Part shown: positions 53,399 through 60,865 of the stretch, in pieces
How the letters are laid out: every line of letters starts with the position of its first letter
How positions within the stretch are numbered: position 1 is the stretch's first letter
Source of the DNA: Bradyrhizobium nitroreducens
GTDB lineage: Bacteria > Pseudomonadota > Alphaproteobacteria > Rhizobiales > Xanthobacteraceae
NCBI RefSeq assembly: GCF_002776695.1
Contig: NZ_LFJC01000003.1
Location: 2,422,329 to 2,486,328 of the forward strand
Reading direction: 5' to 3'
Length of the DNA: 64,000 nt
Notes under the pieces: model-generated
What the model was told of the DNA's origin: nothing
Databases searched by the model: none
What the model saw: the letters and a program-made list of their open reading frames with translations, nothing else
Translations under genes and position numbers: made by a program

Positions 53399-54005
53399 GG
53401 TCTCCGGATGCGACGTGCAGAATGGCCGCCATCAGCGACTGCCCAATCACGAAGGGCAGTCCCATGGTCCATGGCGACAGCGTGTGGGTCTGGCTCGCGA
53501 GCACCACCACGGCGAAGCCGGACACGAAATACCAGGCGCCGGCGAGCGCGACGGTGCGCGGCAGCGAGCGAACGGAGGCGAAGATGCCGATCGACACCAG
53601 GATCTGCCACAAGCCCGGCAGCAGCCACAGCGTCTCGCCCGCAAACTTCCACATCACCACCGCGAGCAGCACACCGGCAACGCCTGCCGGCAGGAATTGC
53701 TCGACTGCCTGGTGGATCATGGCGTCGGCGAGCCCCGAATGATGCCGGCGCGATCGCGCGCGCATCTCGATCCCGATCATCAGGACGGAGAGCGCAGCGG
53801 CGACGAACCAGCCGACAAAGAAGCCGAGCGGCTCGCCGGTGGGATCGCCGAGCAGCCAGAATTGCAGGACCGCGGTAAGCAGCGCGACGGCGGCGGTCGC
53901 GGCCATCGTCGCCGGACCATAGCCGCGGAAGGCGGTACCGGCCGCGATCTGGCTTCGGATCGCCACGATGTCGGCCAGTGCCTTGTCGAGATCGCGCATT
54001 GGCAA
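53382..54005 (-). CDS. hypothetical membrane protein, about 6 TM
   Basis: 207 residues (ATG at 54005; a second at 53999, MRDLDKAL). After an amphipathic N-terminus, hydrophobic stretches occur near residues 32-52, 58-78, 105-122, 128-145, 150-170 and 178-195. A basic cytoplasmic loop RARSRRHHSG follows helix 2. I do not recognise the family. Being first in an operon with a winged-helix regulator and a cis-prenyltransferase, it may sense or handle membrane lipid state, which is inference only. Confidence 0.82.
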   Translation of the reverse strand: MPMRDLDKALADIVAIRSQIAAGTAFRGYGPATMAATAAVALLTAVLQFWLLGDPTGEPLGFFVGWFVAAALSVLMIGIEMRARSRRHHSGLADAMIHQAVEQFLPAGVAGVLLAVVMWKFAGETLWLLPGLWQILVSIGIFASVRSLPRTVALAGAWYFVSGFAVVVLASQTHTLSPWTMGLPFVIGQSLMAAILHVASGDHDVED

Positions 54006-54052
54006 CGCCAGAACCTCGCTCCGCGCATGTTTCCCGGGTTTGTTTACCCGTT

Positions 54053-54069
54053 ACTTTGTATTGCAAAGT
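54053..54069. promoter_or_regulatory. operator copy 1, in the operon promoter
   Basis: ACTTTGTATTGCAAAGT, one base different from the copy at 52982. A further half site GCAAAGT lies at 54080-54086. The palindrome covers the predicted -10 box, so a bound regulator would block transcription of the membrane protein-regulator-uppS operon. Confidence 0.78.
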
Positions 54070-54083
54070 ATATAACGATGCAA
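54055..54083 (-). promoter_or_regulatory. predicted sigma-70 promoter of the membrane protein-regulator-uppS operon
   Basis: On the minus strand TTGCAT (54083-54078) and TACAAA (54060-54055) are 17 bases apart, ahead of the ATG at 54005. The -10 lies inside operator copy 1 and the -35 overlaps the extra half site. Confidence 0.5.
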
Positions 54084-54198
54084 AGTAAACGCAAGCCCGA
54101 AATGGCCGTGACGGGATTTACGCGGCGGCGAACAACTGCCGGTTGCACGGACCGCGTTCCCGCAGATAAGATGCGCTCAAAAGCGTCCGGGGGCTGGT

Positions 54199-55446
54199 AT
54201 GTGGCTTAGATCATTCATCGTTGCGTCCTTATTGCAGGTCGGCATCGCGGGAGTTGCACATGCGGCGGGGCCGTTCGGCAGCGTCAATGTCGGCAATTGG
54301 ATCGGCGGCGCCTTCAGCAACGACGAGACGGGCGCGTTCTCCCATTGCGCCGCGACGGCGCCTTACCTGAACGGCGTCATCCTGGTCGTCGGCTACAATT
54401 CCGTCGGCACATGGTCTTTGGCCTTTGCGAGCCCGAGCTACCGCTTCAAGCAAGGCGAGAACGCCGCAATCGACGTCATCTTCGACGGACAGGAGCAGGC
54501 CCGGCTGTTCGCCACGGCCAATCAGCCGAACATGCTCACGGCGGTCATGCCTACGAACGTGGTGCGCACGTTCCAGAAGGCAAACCTGATGGTGGCAACC
54601 AGCGGCCGCACCGTGCTGAATTTCGACCTGGCCTCGGCCGGAACGGTGATCACCGCATTGTCCAATTGCGTCACCAGAGTGAAGGCCGACGGACTGAGCA
54701 AGGCTGGCGACTTCGTCAAGAGTGCGGCCAAGCCAGCCGCCACGGCGGAGAAGCAGCCGTCACCGCCCGCGGGCAGCAAGGTTGCCAGGGCCAAGACCGG
54801 CACCGGCTTCGTGGTGAGCGCGAACGGTCACGTCGTCACCAACCACCATGTGATCGACGGCTGCGTCGGCGACATCAAGGGTAATCTCACCGGCGAGGCC
54901 TCGATGGTGCTGCGCGTCGTATCGAGCGACGCAAGCAACGACCTCGCTCTCCTGCAGGCCCCGTCGACGACGACGTTCAAGGACTTTGCGCGGATTCGCG
55001 ACCGCTCTATCCGCTCCGGCGATTCCGTCATCGTCATCGGCTTTCCGTTCCATGGCTTGCTCTCGTCGGATTTCACCGTGACGACCGGTATCGCGAGCTC
55101 GCTCAGCGGCATGCGAAACGATACGCGCTTCCTGCAGATCAGCGCGCCAGTGCAGCCCGGCAATAGCGGCGGCCCGCTGTTCGACACCACCGGTCAGATC
55201 GTGGGCGTGGTCACGGCAAAGATCCCGGCCTTGCGCATCGCCGCCGCGACCGGCAACATTCCGGAGAATATCAACTTCGCCATCAAGACCGGCGCGCTGC
55301 GCGACTTCCTCGACAATTCCGTGGTGCCCTACCAGACCGCCGAGCCGAAGGGTGAGCTCAAAACCACCGACATCGCCGGGAACGCCCGGCCGTACACGAT
55401 GCTGATCTCGTGCAACGCGACGGAGCAGGCGGAAGCGAAGCGATAA
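54199..55446 (+). CDS. secreted trypsin-like serine protease (no PDZ)
   Basis: 415 residues with a signal peptide (cleavage near AHA-AG). Residues about 25-190 form an unrecognised N-terminal domain ending in a Pro/Ala/Lys linker. The chymotrypsin-fold domain has His217 (TNHHVI), Asp248 (SNDLALL) and nucleophile Ser323 (GNSGGPL), the Deg/HtrA arrangement, but no PDZ domain follows. Periplasmic or secreted; the N-terminal domain may recognise a target. The gene is alone, with its promoter region shared with the divergent uppS operon. Confidence 0.9.
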   Translation: MWLRSFIVASLLQVGIAGVAHAAGPFGSVNVGNWIGGAFSNDETGAFSHCAATAPYLNGVILVVGYNSVGTWSLAFASPSYRFKQGENAAIDVIFDGQEQARLFATANQPNMLTAVMPTNVVRTFQKANLMVATSGRTVLNFDLASAGTVITALSNCVTRVKADGLSKAGDFVKSAAKPAATAEKQPSPPAGSKVARAKTGTGFVVSANGHVVTNHHVIDGCVGDIKGNLTGEASMVLRVVSSDASNDLALLQAPSTTTFKDFARIRDRSIRSGDSVIVIGFPFHGLLSSDFTVTTGIASSLSGMRNDTRFLQISAPVQPGNSGGPLFDTTGQIVGVVTAKIPALRIAAATGNIPENINFAIKTGALRDFLDNSVVPYQTAEPKGELKTTDIAGNARPYTMLISCNATEQAEAKR

Positions 55447-55456
55447 CGGCACGAGG

Positions 55457-55490
55457 CGTAGCCCGGATGGAGCGCAGCGGCATCCGGGTT
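55457..55490. repeat. REP-like palindrome
   Basis: GTAGCCCGGATG and CATCCGGG arms flank GAGCGCAGCGG. This short unit is a very common interspersed palindrome in proteobacterial genomes. It lies between the convergent protease and DUF3551 genes. Confidence 0.65.
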
Positions 55491-55507
55491 GCGAAGCCGG
55501 TCGATCC

Positions 55508-55786
55508 TCAATACGGCGCGGCCGGCCGCACGCGCCGCGGCGGCCGTGGTTGCTGCGGCTGCCCCTGACCGTAGGCGAAGCGCGGATTGCGATCGCAGTA
55601 CAGCAGCCGGCCGGACACGCTGGCCTGGCATTGTTCATAGGTGCTGTAGGCGCATTCGCCGGGATAGTCATACTCGCCGCCTTGGGCGCACCATGGATAG
55701 TCCCGCGCGGCCGCCGGCGTGACGGTGGCGAAGCCGGCCAGGACCGCCGCACCGAACGTCAGCAGCACCAATTGCGTCTTGCGCAT
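55508..55786 (-). CDS. DUF3551 secreted small protein
   Basis: 92 residues with signal peptide (cleavage near AAA-RD). The mature part YPWCAQGGEYDYPGECAYST, YEQCQASVSGRLLYC and NPRF has the four conserved cysteines and spacing of DUF3551, a family abundant in Bradyrhizobium and of unknown function. A disordered Gln/Pro/Arg tail ends it. GGAGAGGAG lies upstream of the ATG. The cysteines probably form disulfides in the periplasm. Confidence 0.92.
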   Translation of the reverse strand: MRKTQLVLLTFGAAVLAGFATVTPAAARDYPWCAQGGEYDYPGECAYSTYEQCQASVSGRLLYCDRNPRFAYGQGQPQQPRPPRRVRPAAPY

Positions 55787-55884
55787 GATCCAACTCCTCT
55801 CCTGCTGGCCCGAGATACGGCGCCATCTATCATCAGGTTTCGCCGCGCCGTTTTATTCCAGATCAACGAAACAAGACACGCAAG

Positions 55885-55911
55885 AAAAAAGCCCTGCCAA
55901 ACGGCAGGGCT
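55885..55911 (-). terminator. intrinsic terminator of the Bug-family gene
   Basis: On the minus strand AGCCCTGCC-GTTT-GGCAGGGCT is followed by TTTTTTC. A 9-bp stem, 4-base loop and six T make this the clearest terminator in the window. It lies 24 bases after the stop. Confidence 0.92.
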
Positions 55912-55935
55912 CCATTCCCGGTCATCACAAGATCG

Positions 55936-56910
55936 CTACTCGACCTTGAGACCGGCGAACTCGACGACCTTCTTCCACTTTTCGGTCTCGGCCTTGATCT
56001 CCTCGCCGAACGCCTCGGGGGTCTGCGCCCGCGGCTCGCCGCCGAGCTCGACCAGGCGCTTGGTCATGTCGGGCTCCTTCATCAGCGTGTTGATCTCGCT
56101 GTTGAGCTTGGCGATGATCTCCTTCGGCGTGTTCTTCGGCGCACCCATGCCGAACAGCGCGCTCGCCTCATAGCCCTTCACCGTGTCGGCGATCGGCTGC
56201 ACGTCGGGAAGCTGCGGCGAGCGCTCCGTCGTGGTGACGCCGATCGCGCGCAGCGAGCCGGAGCGGATGTGCTGGATGATCGAGGGCATGTTGTCGAAGA
56301 TCACCTGCACCTGGCCGCCGAGCATGTCGGTGATCGCGGGCGCGGCGCCGCGATAGGGCACGTGCTGCATCTTGCAGCCGGTCATGGCCATGAACATCTC
56401 GCCGGACAGATGCACCGAGGTGCCGTTGCCGGACGAGGCCATGTTGACCTTGCCCGGATTGGCCTTCACGTATTCGATGAACTCGGCGACGTTCTTGGCC
56501 GGCACGTCCTTGTTGACGGTCATCACGTTCGGCACGCGCTGGAACGAGGCGACCGGCGCGATGTCGTTCACGAAGTTGAACTTGAGATTCTTGTAGAGCG
56601 AGGCGTTGATGTAGTTGGCCGGATTGACCAGCTGCAGCGTGTAGCCGTCAGGCTCGGCATTGACGACCGATTCGGTGCCGATGTTGTTGCCGGCGCCCGG
56701 CTTGTTCTCGATCACGAATTGCTGGCCGAGCTTTTCCGAGAGCCTCTGGCCGATCAGGCGCGCCAGGATGTCGGTGGCGCCGCCCGGCGGATAGCCGACC
56801 ACCCATTTCACGGGCCGGGCCGGATAATCGGCGGCAAGAGCCTTCGACAGCGGGGTGGCTGCAAGCGGACTGGCGGCGAGCAGGCCCAGCGCGGTACGGC
56901 GAGTGATCAT
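55936..56910 (-). CDS. Bug/TctC family tripartite tricarboxylate-type substrate-binding protein
   Basis: 324 residues from the ATG at 56910, with GGGAGA 12 bases upstream; the longer open frame is not supported. Twin-arginine-like leader MITRRTALGLLAASPLA. The mature part shows the family signature YPARPVKWVVGYPPGGATDILARLI, shown in part, then ENKPGAGNNIGTE and VPYRGAAPAITDMLGGQVQV. It binds a carboxylate or similar ligand in the periplasm. No TctA/TctB membrane genes are adjacent, as is usual for orphan Bug proteins. Divergent from the VOC gene. Confidence 0.92.
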   Translation of the reverse strand: MITRRTALGLLAASPLAATPLSKALAADYPARPVKWVVGYPPGGATDILARLIGQRLSEKLGQQFVIENKPGAGNNIGTESVVNAEPDGYTLQLVNPANYINASLYKNLKFNFVNDIAPVASFQRVPNVMTVNKDVPAKNVAEFIEYVKANPGKVNMASSGNGTSVHLSGEMFMAMTGCKMQHVPYRGAAPAITDMLGGQVQVIFDNMPSIIQHIRSGSLRAIGVTTTERSPQLPDVQPIADTVKGYEASALFGMGAPKNTPKEIIAKLNSEINTLMKEPDMTKRLVELGGEPRAQTPEAFGEEIKAETEKWKKVVEFAGLKVE

Positions 56911-57033
56911 CTCAAGGGTTCTCCCAGTGTTGTTCTTGAAGCCAGACAGCTTGAAACCGGCGTCGGTGGGGTTGTAACAAAGCTTGCCGCAGGCGGAAAG
57001 TGCGCGCGGCGCATCGCGACGAAAGGATAAGTC

Positions 57034-57444
57034 ATGGCGATCAAGATCGACGCGCTCGATCATCTCGTGATCAATGTCGCCGACGTCGCGGTGACGACGG
57101 AGTGGTACCGCGAGATTCTCGGCATGGAAGTCAAGGTGTTCGATCCCGGCGGCGGCAAAGCGCCGCGAACTTCGCTCATCTTTGGTAACCAGAAGATCAA
57201 CGTCCGGCCGCGCGATGCCGACAAGGTCGAGTGGTTCACCGCGAACCATCAGACCGCCGGCAGCGAGGACCTCTGCTTCCTCACCTCTGCCGCGCCCAAC
57301 GAGGTGGTGGCGCATTTGCAGGCACACGGTGTCGCGATCGAGGAAGGACCGGTTCCGAAGCAGGGCGCGCGCGGCACGCTGCGCTCGGTCTATTGCCGGG
57401 ACCCGGATGGCAGCCTGATCGAGATCTCGTCGTACGAGGATTGA
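57034..57444 (+). CDS. VOC family protein (glyoxalase/dioxygenase fold)
   Basis: 136 residues, one VOC module. LDHLVINVADVAVTTEWYREILGMEV opens (His metal ligand in DHLV), and SVYCRDPDGSLIEISSYED closes with the Glu ligand. AAGGA precedes the ATG. The family covers glyoxalases, fosfomycin-resistance enzymes and ring-cleaving dioxygenases; the YCRDPDGSLIEI ending is the general pattern. Reaction unknown. Confidence 0.9.
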   Translation: MAIKIDALDHLVINVADVAVTTEWYREILGMEVKVFDPGGGKAPRTSLIFGNQKINVRPRDADKVEWFTANHQTAGSEDLCFLTSAAPNEVVAHLQAHGVAIEEGPVPKQGARGTLRSVYCRDPDGSLIEISSYED

Positions 57445-57468
57445 GGCGCGCTCTCGGGGCCATTCGGT

Positions 57469-57550
57469 CGTCATGCCCGGGCTTGTCCCGGGCATCCACG
57501 TTCTTCGTGCAGCAAGGCGTGGATGGCCGGGTCAAGCCCGGCCATGACGG
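57469..57550. repeat. palindromic intergenic repeat (CCCGGGCTTGTCCCGGG type), copy A
   Basis: CGTCATGCCCGGGCTTGTCC at 57469 pairs with GGGTCAAGCCCGGCCATGAC ending 57547, with inner CATCCACG/CGTGGATG arms. The same family appears at 60691-60779 and as a half copy at 19211-19230. Confidence 0.85.
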
Positions 57551-57674
57551 AGGAGACAGGCTCACGCATCACAACGCTTGCCCCCCGATTTGCGCCCCGC
57601 GCCATCCAGTGGCAGGAAGACGCAATCATCCAAAGACAGCCGCCAGCAAGATGCAGGCTGCACGGGGGAAAGCC

Positions 57675-59255
57675 ATGTCACGTCATCAGACCGAAGCCGG
57701 CATCGTTGGACCGTTCGACGGGCTCGACGTACCCTGGCTGCTCAAGCTGCGCGCCGAGGTCCGGCGCGATCATCCGTTCCTGATCTGGGCGCCGTTCGAT
57801 GCGCCGGCGCGGCGCTGGAGCTATGGCGAATTTCACGAGCGGGTCGGCGCGCTCGCGGCGGGGCTGGCGAGGCGCGGCGTGAAACAGGGCGAGTATGTGC
57901 TCATTCATCTCGACAATTGTATCGAGGCGATGCTGGCCTGGTTCGCCTGTGTCGAGTGTGGTGCCATCGCAGTCACCACCAACACCCGCTCGGCGCCGGC
58001 CGAAATCGAATATTTCGCCGATCATTGCGGCGCGGTCGCCGCGATCACGCAGCCGGCCTATGCAGACATCGTCGCGCAGAACTGCCGCAACCTCCGCTGG
58101 CTGGCGGTGACCTCGCACGATGCGGGCGTGGCGCCGGCGCAGCCGGTTTCACATGGCGACAGCTTTGACGCCTTGTTCGCCGACAGCGCGGACCGTCCGA
58201 AGCGCGCGACCGATCCGCTCGCGCCTTGCAGCGTGCAGTACACCTCGGGCACGACGTCGCGGCCGAAGGCGGTGCTGTGGACCCATGCCAACGCGCTGTG
58301 GGGCGCCAAGATCAACGCCGCGCATGAGGACCTGCATGCCGGCGACGTGCATCAGACCTACCTGCCGCTGTTCCACACCAACGCTCTCGCCTATTCCATG
58401 CTGGCAACGCTGTGGGTCGGCGGATCTTGCGTGATCCAGCCGCGCTTCTCAGCCAGCCGCTTCTGGGGCGTCGCGCGCGAGCATGGCGCGACCTGGACCT
58501 CGACGATTCCGTTCTGCATGAAGGCGCTGCTCGAGCAGGAGATCCCGCAGGACCACAAGTTTCGCCTGTGGGGCAGCGCGATCAACGAGCCGCCGGCCTT
58601 TGCCGCCTTCGGCGTCAAGGTCATCGGCTGGTGGGGCATGACCGAGACCATCACCCACGGCATCGTCGGCGAGGTCGACCAGCCCAACATCCCGATGTCG
58701 ATCGGCCGCGCCGCGCCCGAATATGAAATCCGCATCACCGATGACGATGGCCGGCCGACGGAGGTCGGCGGCACCGGCAATCTCGCGATCAGGGGTATCC
58801 CTGGCCTGTCGCTGTTCGCGGAGTATCTGCACAACGAGAAGGCGACACGCGAAAGCTTCGACGCGCACGGCTTCTTCCTCACCGGCGACCGCGTCGAGCG
58901 TCTTGCGAACGGCTACATCAAGTTCGGCGACCGCGCCAAGGACATGCTGAAGGTCGGCGGCGAGAACGTCGCGGCTTCCGAGATCGAGCAGGTGATCGCG
59001 CTCGTGCCGGGCGTGCGCGAGGCCGCCGTGGTGGCGAAGTCGCACCCGATGCTGGACGAGGTGCCCGTCGTCTTCATCATCCCGCAGGACGGCGTCGCGG
59101 GGGCTGCGCCCGATCTGCAGGACCGGGTGATGGCGGCCTGCCGCAAGGGGCTCGCCGACTTCAAGCTGCCGCGCGAGATCAGGCTCGTCGACGACATGCC
59201 GCGCTCGACGCTGGAGAAAGTGGCAAAGGCGGAGCTGCGGAAGATGGTGGGGTGA
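57675..59255 (+). CDS. AMP-dependent acyl-CoA synthetase/ligase
   Basis: 526 residues from the ATG at 57675, with GGGGGAAAG just upstream. ANL superfamily: AMP-binding YTSGTTSRPKAV, GWWGMTETITHG, the hinge region TGDRVERLANGYIKFGDRAKD, and the C-terminal Lys in RSTLEKVAKAEL. It activates a carboxylic acid to acyl-AMP and then acyl-CoA. The closest look is to crotonobetaine/carnitine- or fatty acid-CoA ligases, without a decisive substrate motif. Separated from the VOC gene by a repeat, so probably its own transcript. Confidence 0.92.
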   Translation: MSRHQTEAGIVGPFDGLDVPWLLKLRAEVRRDHPFLIWAPFDAPARRWSYGEFHERVGALAAGLARRGVKQGEYVLIHLDNCIEAMLAWFACVECGAIAVTTNTRSAPAEIEYFADHCGAVAAITQPAYADIVAQNCRNLRWLAVTSHDAGVAPAQPVSHGDSFDALFADSADRPKRATDPLAPCSVQYTSGTTSRPKAVLWTHANALWGAKINAAHEDLHAGDVHQTYLPLFHTNALAYSMLATLWVGGSCVIQPRFSASRFWGVAREHGATWTSTIPFCMKALLEQEIPQDHKFRLWGSAINEPPAFAAFGVKVIGWWGMTETITHGIVGEVDQPNIPMSIGRAAPEYEIRITDDDGRPTEVGGTGNLAIRGIPGLSLFAEYLHNEKATRESFDAHGFFLTGDRVERLANGYIKFGDRAKDMLKVGGENVAASEIEQVIALVPGVREAAVVAKSHPMLDEVPVVFIIPQDGVAGAAPDLQDRVMAACRKGLADFKLPREIRLVDDMPRSTLEKVAKAELRKMVG

Positions 59256-59277
59256 CGGCGTCGCCGAACGGCACACT

Positions 59278-59375
59278 GCCGTAGGGTCAGCAGAGCGAAG
59301 CGTGCCCACCAATCCGCGCGCGAACAGAGAGAGCTCATGGGCACGGCGCTACGCGCCTTTGCCCACTCTACGGCA
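59278..59375. repeat. palindromic repeat between convergent genes
   Basis: TGCCGTAGGGT at 59278 pairs with ACTCTACGGCA ending 59375, and GCGTGCCCACC pairs loosely with the GGGCACGGCGC and TTTGCCCAC segments. A familiar Bradyrhizobium intergenic element. It separates the CoA ligase gene from the HD-GYP gene tail to tail. Confidence 0.7.
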
Positions 59376-59381
59376 CCGTTG

Positions 59382-60476
59382 TCAGAACGACCCCAGCGCC
59401 ACCGGGCGGAACGCCTGCAACAGCTGCTGGTCGAGCTTGCCGCCCATGCCTTCCATCATCGTGAAGGCGCGCGAATGGGTGAAGGGCATGCGGTAGGCGC
59501 GCTTCTCGACGAGAGCCGCGTAGATGTCGACGATGGTCGTCAGGCGCACGATGTCGCTGATCTGGTTCGACGACAGGCCGTTCGGATAGCCGGAGCCGTC
59601 GAGGAATTCGTGGTGATGCAGCACCACGTCGAGCATCTCCGGCGGGAAGCCGCCCTGGGCTGCGAGCGCGTCGTAACCGCGGCGCGGATGCTGGCGGACT
59701 TCGGCCATCTCCTCGTCGGTGAGCTTGCCGGGCTTGTCGAGCAGCGCGGAGGGAACGAAGGCCTTGCCGACATCGTGCAGCAGCGCGGCGCGGGTCAGGC
59801 GGCGCTGGTCGTCCTCGCGCATGCCGAGATGCTGCGCGAAGGCGACGGCAAAACCCGTGACGAACAGGCAGTGGCGATAGCTGCCGACATGGTGGCAGCC
59901 GACCGTGGTGAGCCATTCGCGCAGCGAGGAGTGCTTGATCGCCTTCAGGATCTTGCTCTCGGCGGCGATGACGTCGTCGAAGGTCAGAGGCACGCCGAGC
60001 GGCAGCTTCTCGAACATCTTGGCGAGCACCGCATGTGCCGCCTCGACGCCGCGGTTGAGCGTCTTGCCGCGATCGGTGGCGTCATAGACGGCGGTGTCCG
60101 GGAAGGCGGCGCGGATGCGCTGAAGAATGGCGTCGGCCTGCAGCGGCCGCGAAATGGTGTCGGTGGCGCCCAGCGCCCAAGCCTGCATGGTGCCGTGATG
60201 CAGCGCGTCGGCGAGCACGAACAGCCGCGGCATCGAACGATAGGCGTCGCCGCGCAGCTTGTTGCGCACCCGCTGCACGCTCTCGGGCGAACGCAGATTG
60301 ATGTCGACCACGAGACCGGAGAGATCGCGCGCCGGCTGCTCGGGGATGCCCTGGGTGGTCACCGTCGAGACCTCGCCGACCGCCTTCAGGATGCTGGCGA
60401 GCTCAGTGCTCTCGTCGCTCCGGTCGGAGGCGAGCAGAAGCCGGCGTTTGGCGGCGGTTTTGGCTGGCGCGTTCAT
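59382..60476 (-). CDS. HD-GYP domain protein with receiver-like N-terminus
   Basis: 364 residues. Residues 10-130 resemble a response-regulator receiver (LLLASDRSDEST, VVDINLRSPESV, LGATDTISRPLQ), but the second acidic residue is a Ser/Asp mix and the conserved Lys is Arg, so phosphorylation is doubtful. The HD-GYP domain has LHDVGK and HHEFLDGSGYP, the full signature of c-di-GMP phosphodiesterases. It would lower c-di-GMP, adding a third enzyme type to those at 24466, 36735 and 39857. Confidence 0.9.
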   Translation of the reverse strand: MNAPAKTAAKRRLLLASDRSDESTELASILKAVGEVSTVTTQGIPEQPARDLSGLVVDINLRSPESVQRVRNKLRGDAYRSMPRLFVLADALHHGTMQAWALGATDTISRPLQADAILQRIRAAFPDTAVYDATDRGKTLNRGVEAAHAVLAKMFEKLPLGVPLTFDDVIAAESKILKAIKHSSLREWLTTVGCHHVGSYRHCLFVTGFAVAFAQHLGMREDDQRRLTRAALLHDVGKAFVPSALLDKPGKLTDEEMAEVRQHPRRGYDALAAQGGFPPEMLDVVLHHHEFLDGSGYPNGLSSNQISDIVRLTTIVDIYAALVEKRAYRMPFTHSRAFTMMEGMGGKLDQQLLQAFRPVALGSF

Positions 60477-60621
60477 GACTACCCCAAAGCATGGGACTGG
60501 ATTTGGCGTCAGCCTAAGCCGGATCAGGTTCTCTGGCCCTTAAGAGGCGTGCTCAAAGGAACCTTGCGGAATTGGGCGCAATTTTACGGATTTCGGGTTC
60601 CGCAGGGCTGCAAAGCAAAAG

Positions 60622-60647
60622 TGCGAAAACAACCCCATGCACAGTAG
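60622..60647. repeat. 26-bp dispersed repeat, copy 2
   Basis: Exact copy of 2728-2753. It lies in the 389-bp gap 60477-60865, which also holds a palindromic repeat and a terminator but no gene. Confidence 0.7.
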
Positions 60648-60690
60648 GATGGGCATTGATAAAAAAGGGGAATTTTGAGGCCCAAGTCTT

Positions 60691-60779
60691 CGTCATGGCC
60701 GGGCTTGTCCCGGCCATCCACGACCTTGGTCCCGGGGCGCAAAGAACGTGGATGCCCGGGACAAGCCCGGGCATGACGG
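60691..60779. repeat. palindromic intergenic repeat, copy B
   Basis: CGTCATGGCCGGGCTTGTCC at the left pairs with GGGACAAGCCCGGGCATGAC at the right, with CCATCCACG/CGTGGATG inside. Related to 57469-57550. Confidence 0.85.
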
Positions 60780-60809
60780 TGTGTGCGGATGCGAAGGGAT
60801 CTCAAAACA

Positions 60810-60837
60810 AATCCGCCGGAGGCTGCCCTCCGGCGGA
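60810..60837 (-). terminator. intrinsic terminator of the molybdenum hydroxylase operon
   Basis: On the minus strand ATCCGCCGGAGG and CCTCCGGCGGAT form a perfect 12-bp stem with a 4-base loop, followed by TTGTTTTG. It lies about 29 bases after the large-subunit stop. Confidence 0.88.
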
Positions 60838-60865
60838 TCGTCTCATTCGGCAATCACGCTCGGCA

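Noticed and set aside
56911..57495. N-terminal extension of the Bug-family gene
   Set aside because: It would bury the Tat-like leader and overlaps the divergent VOC gene.
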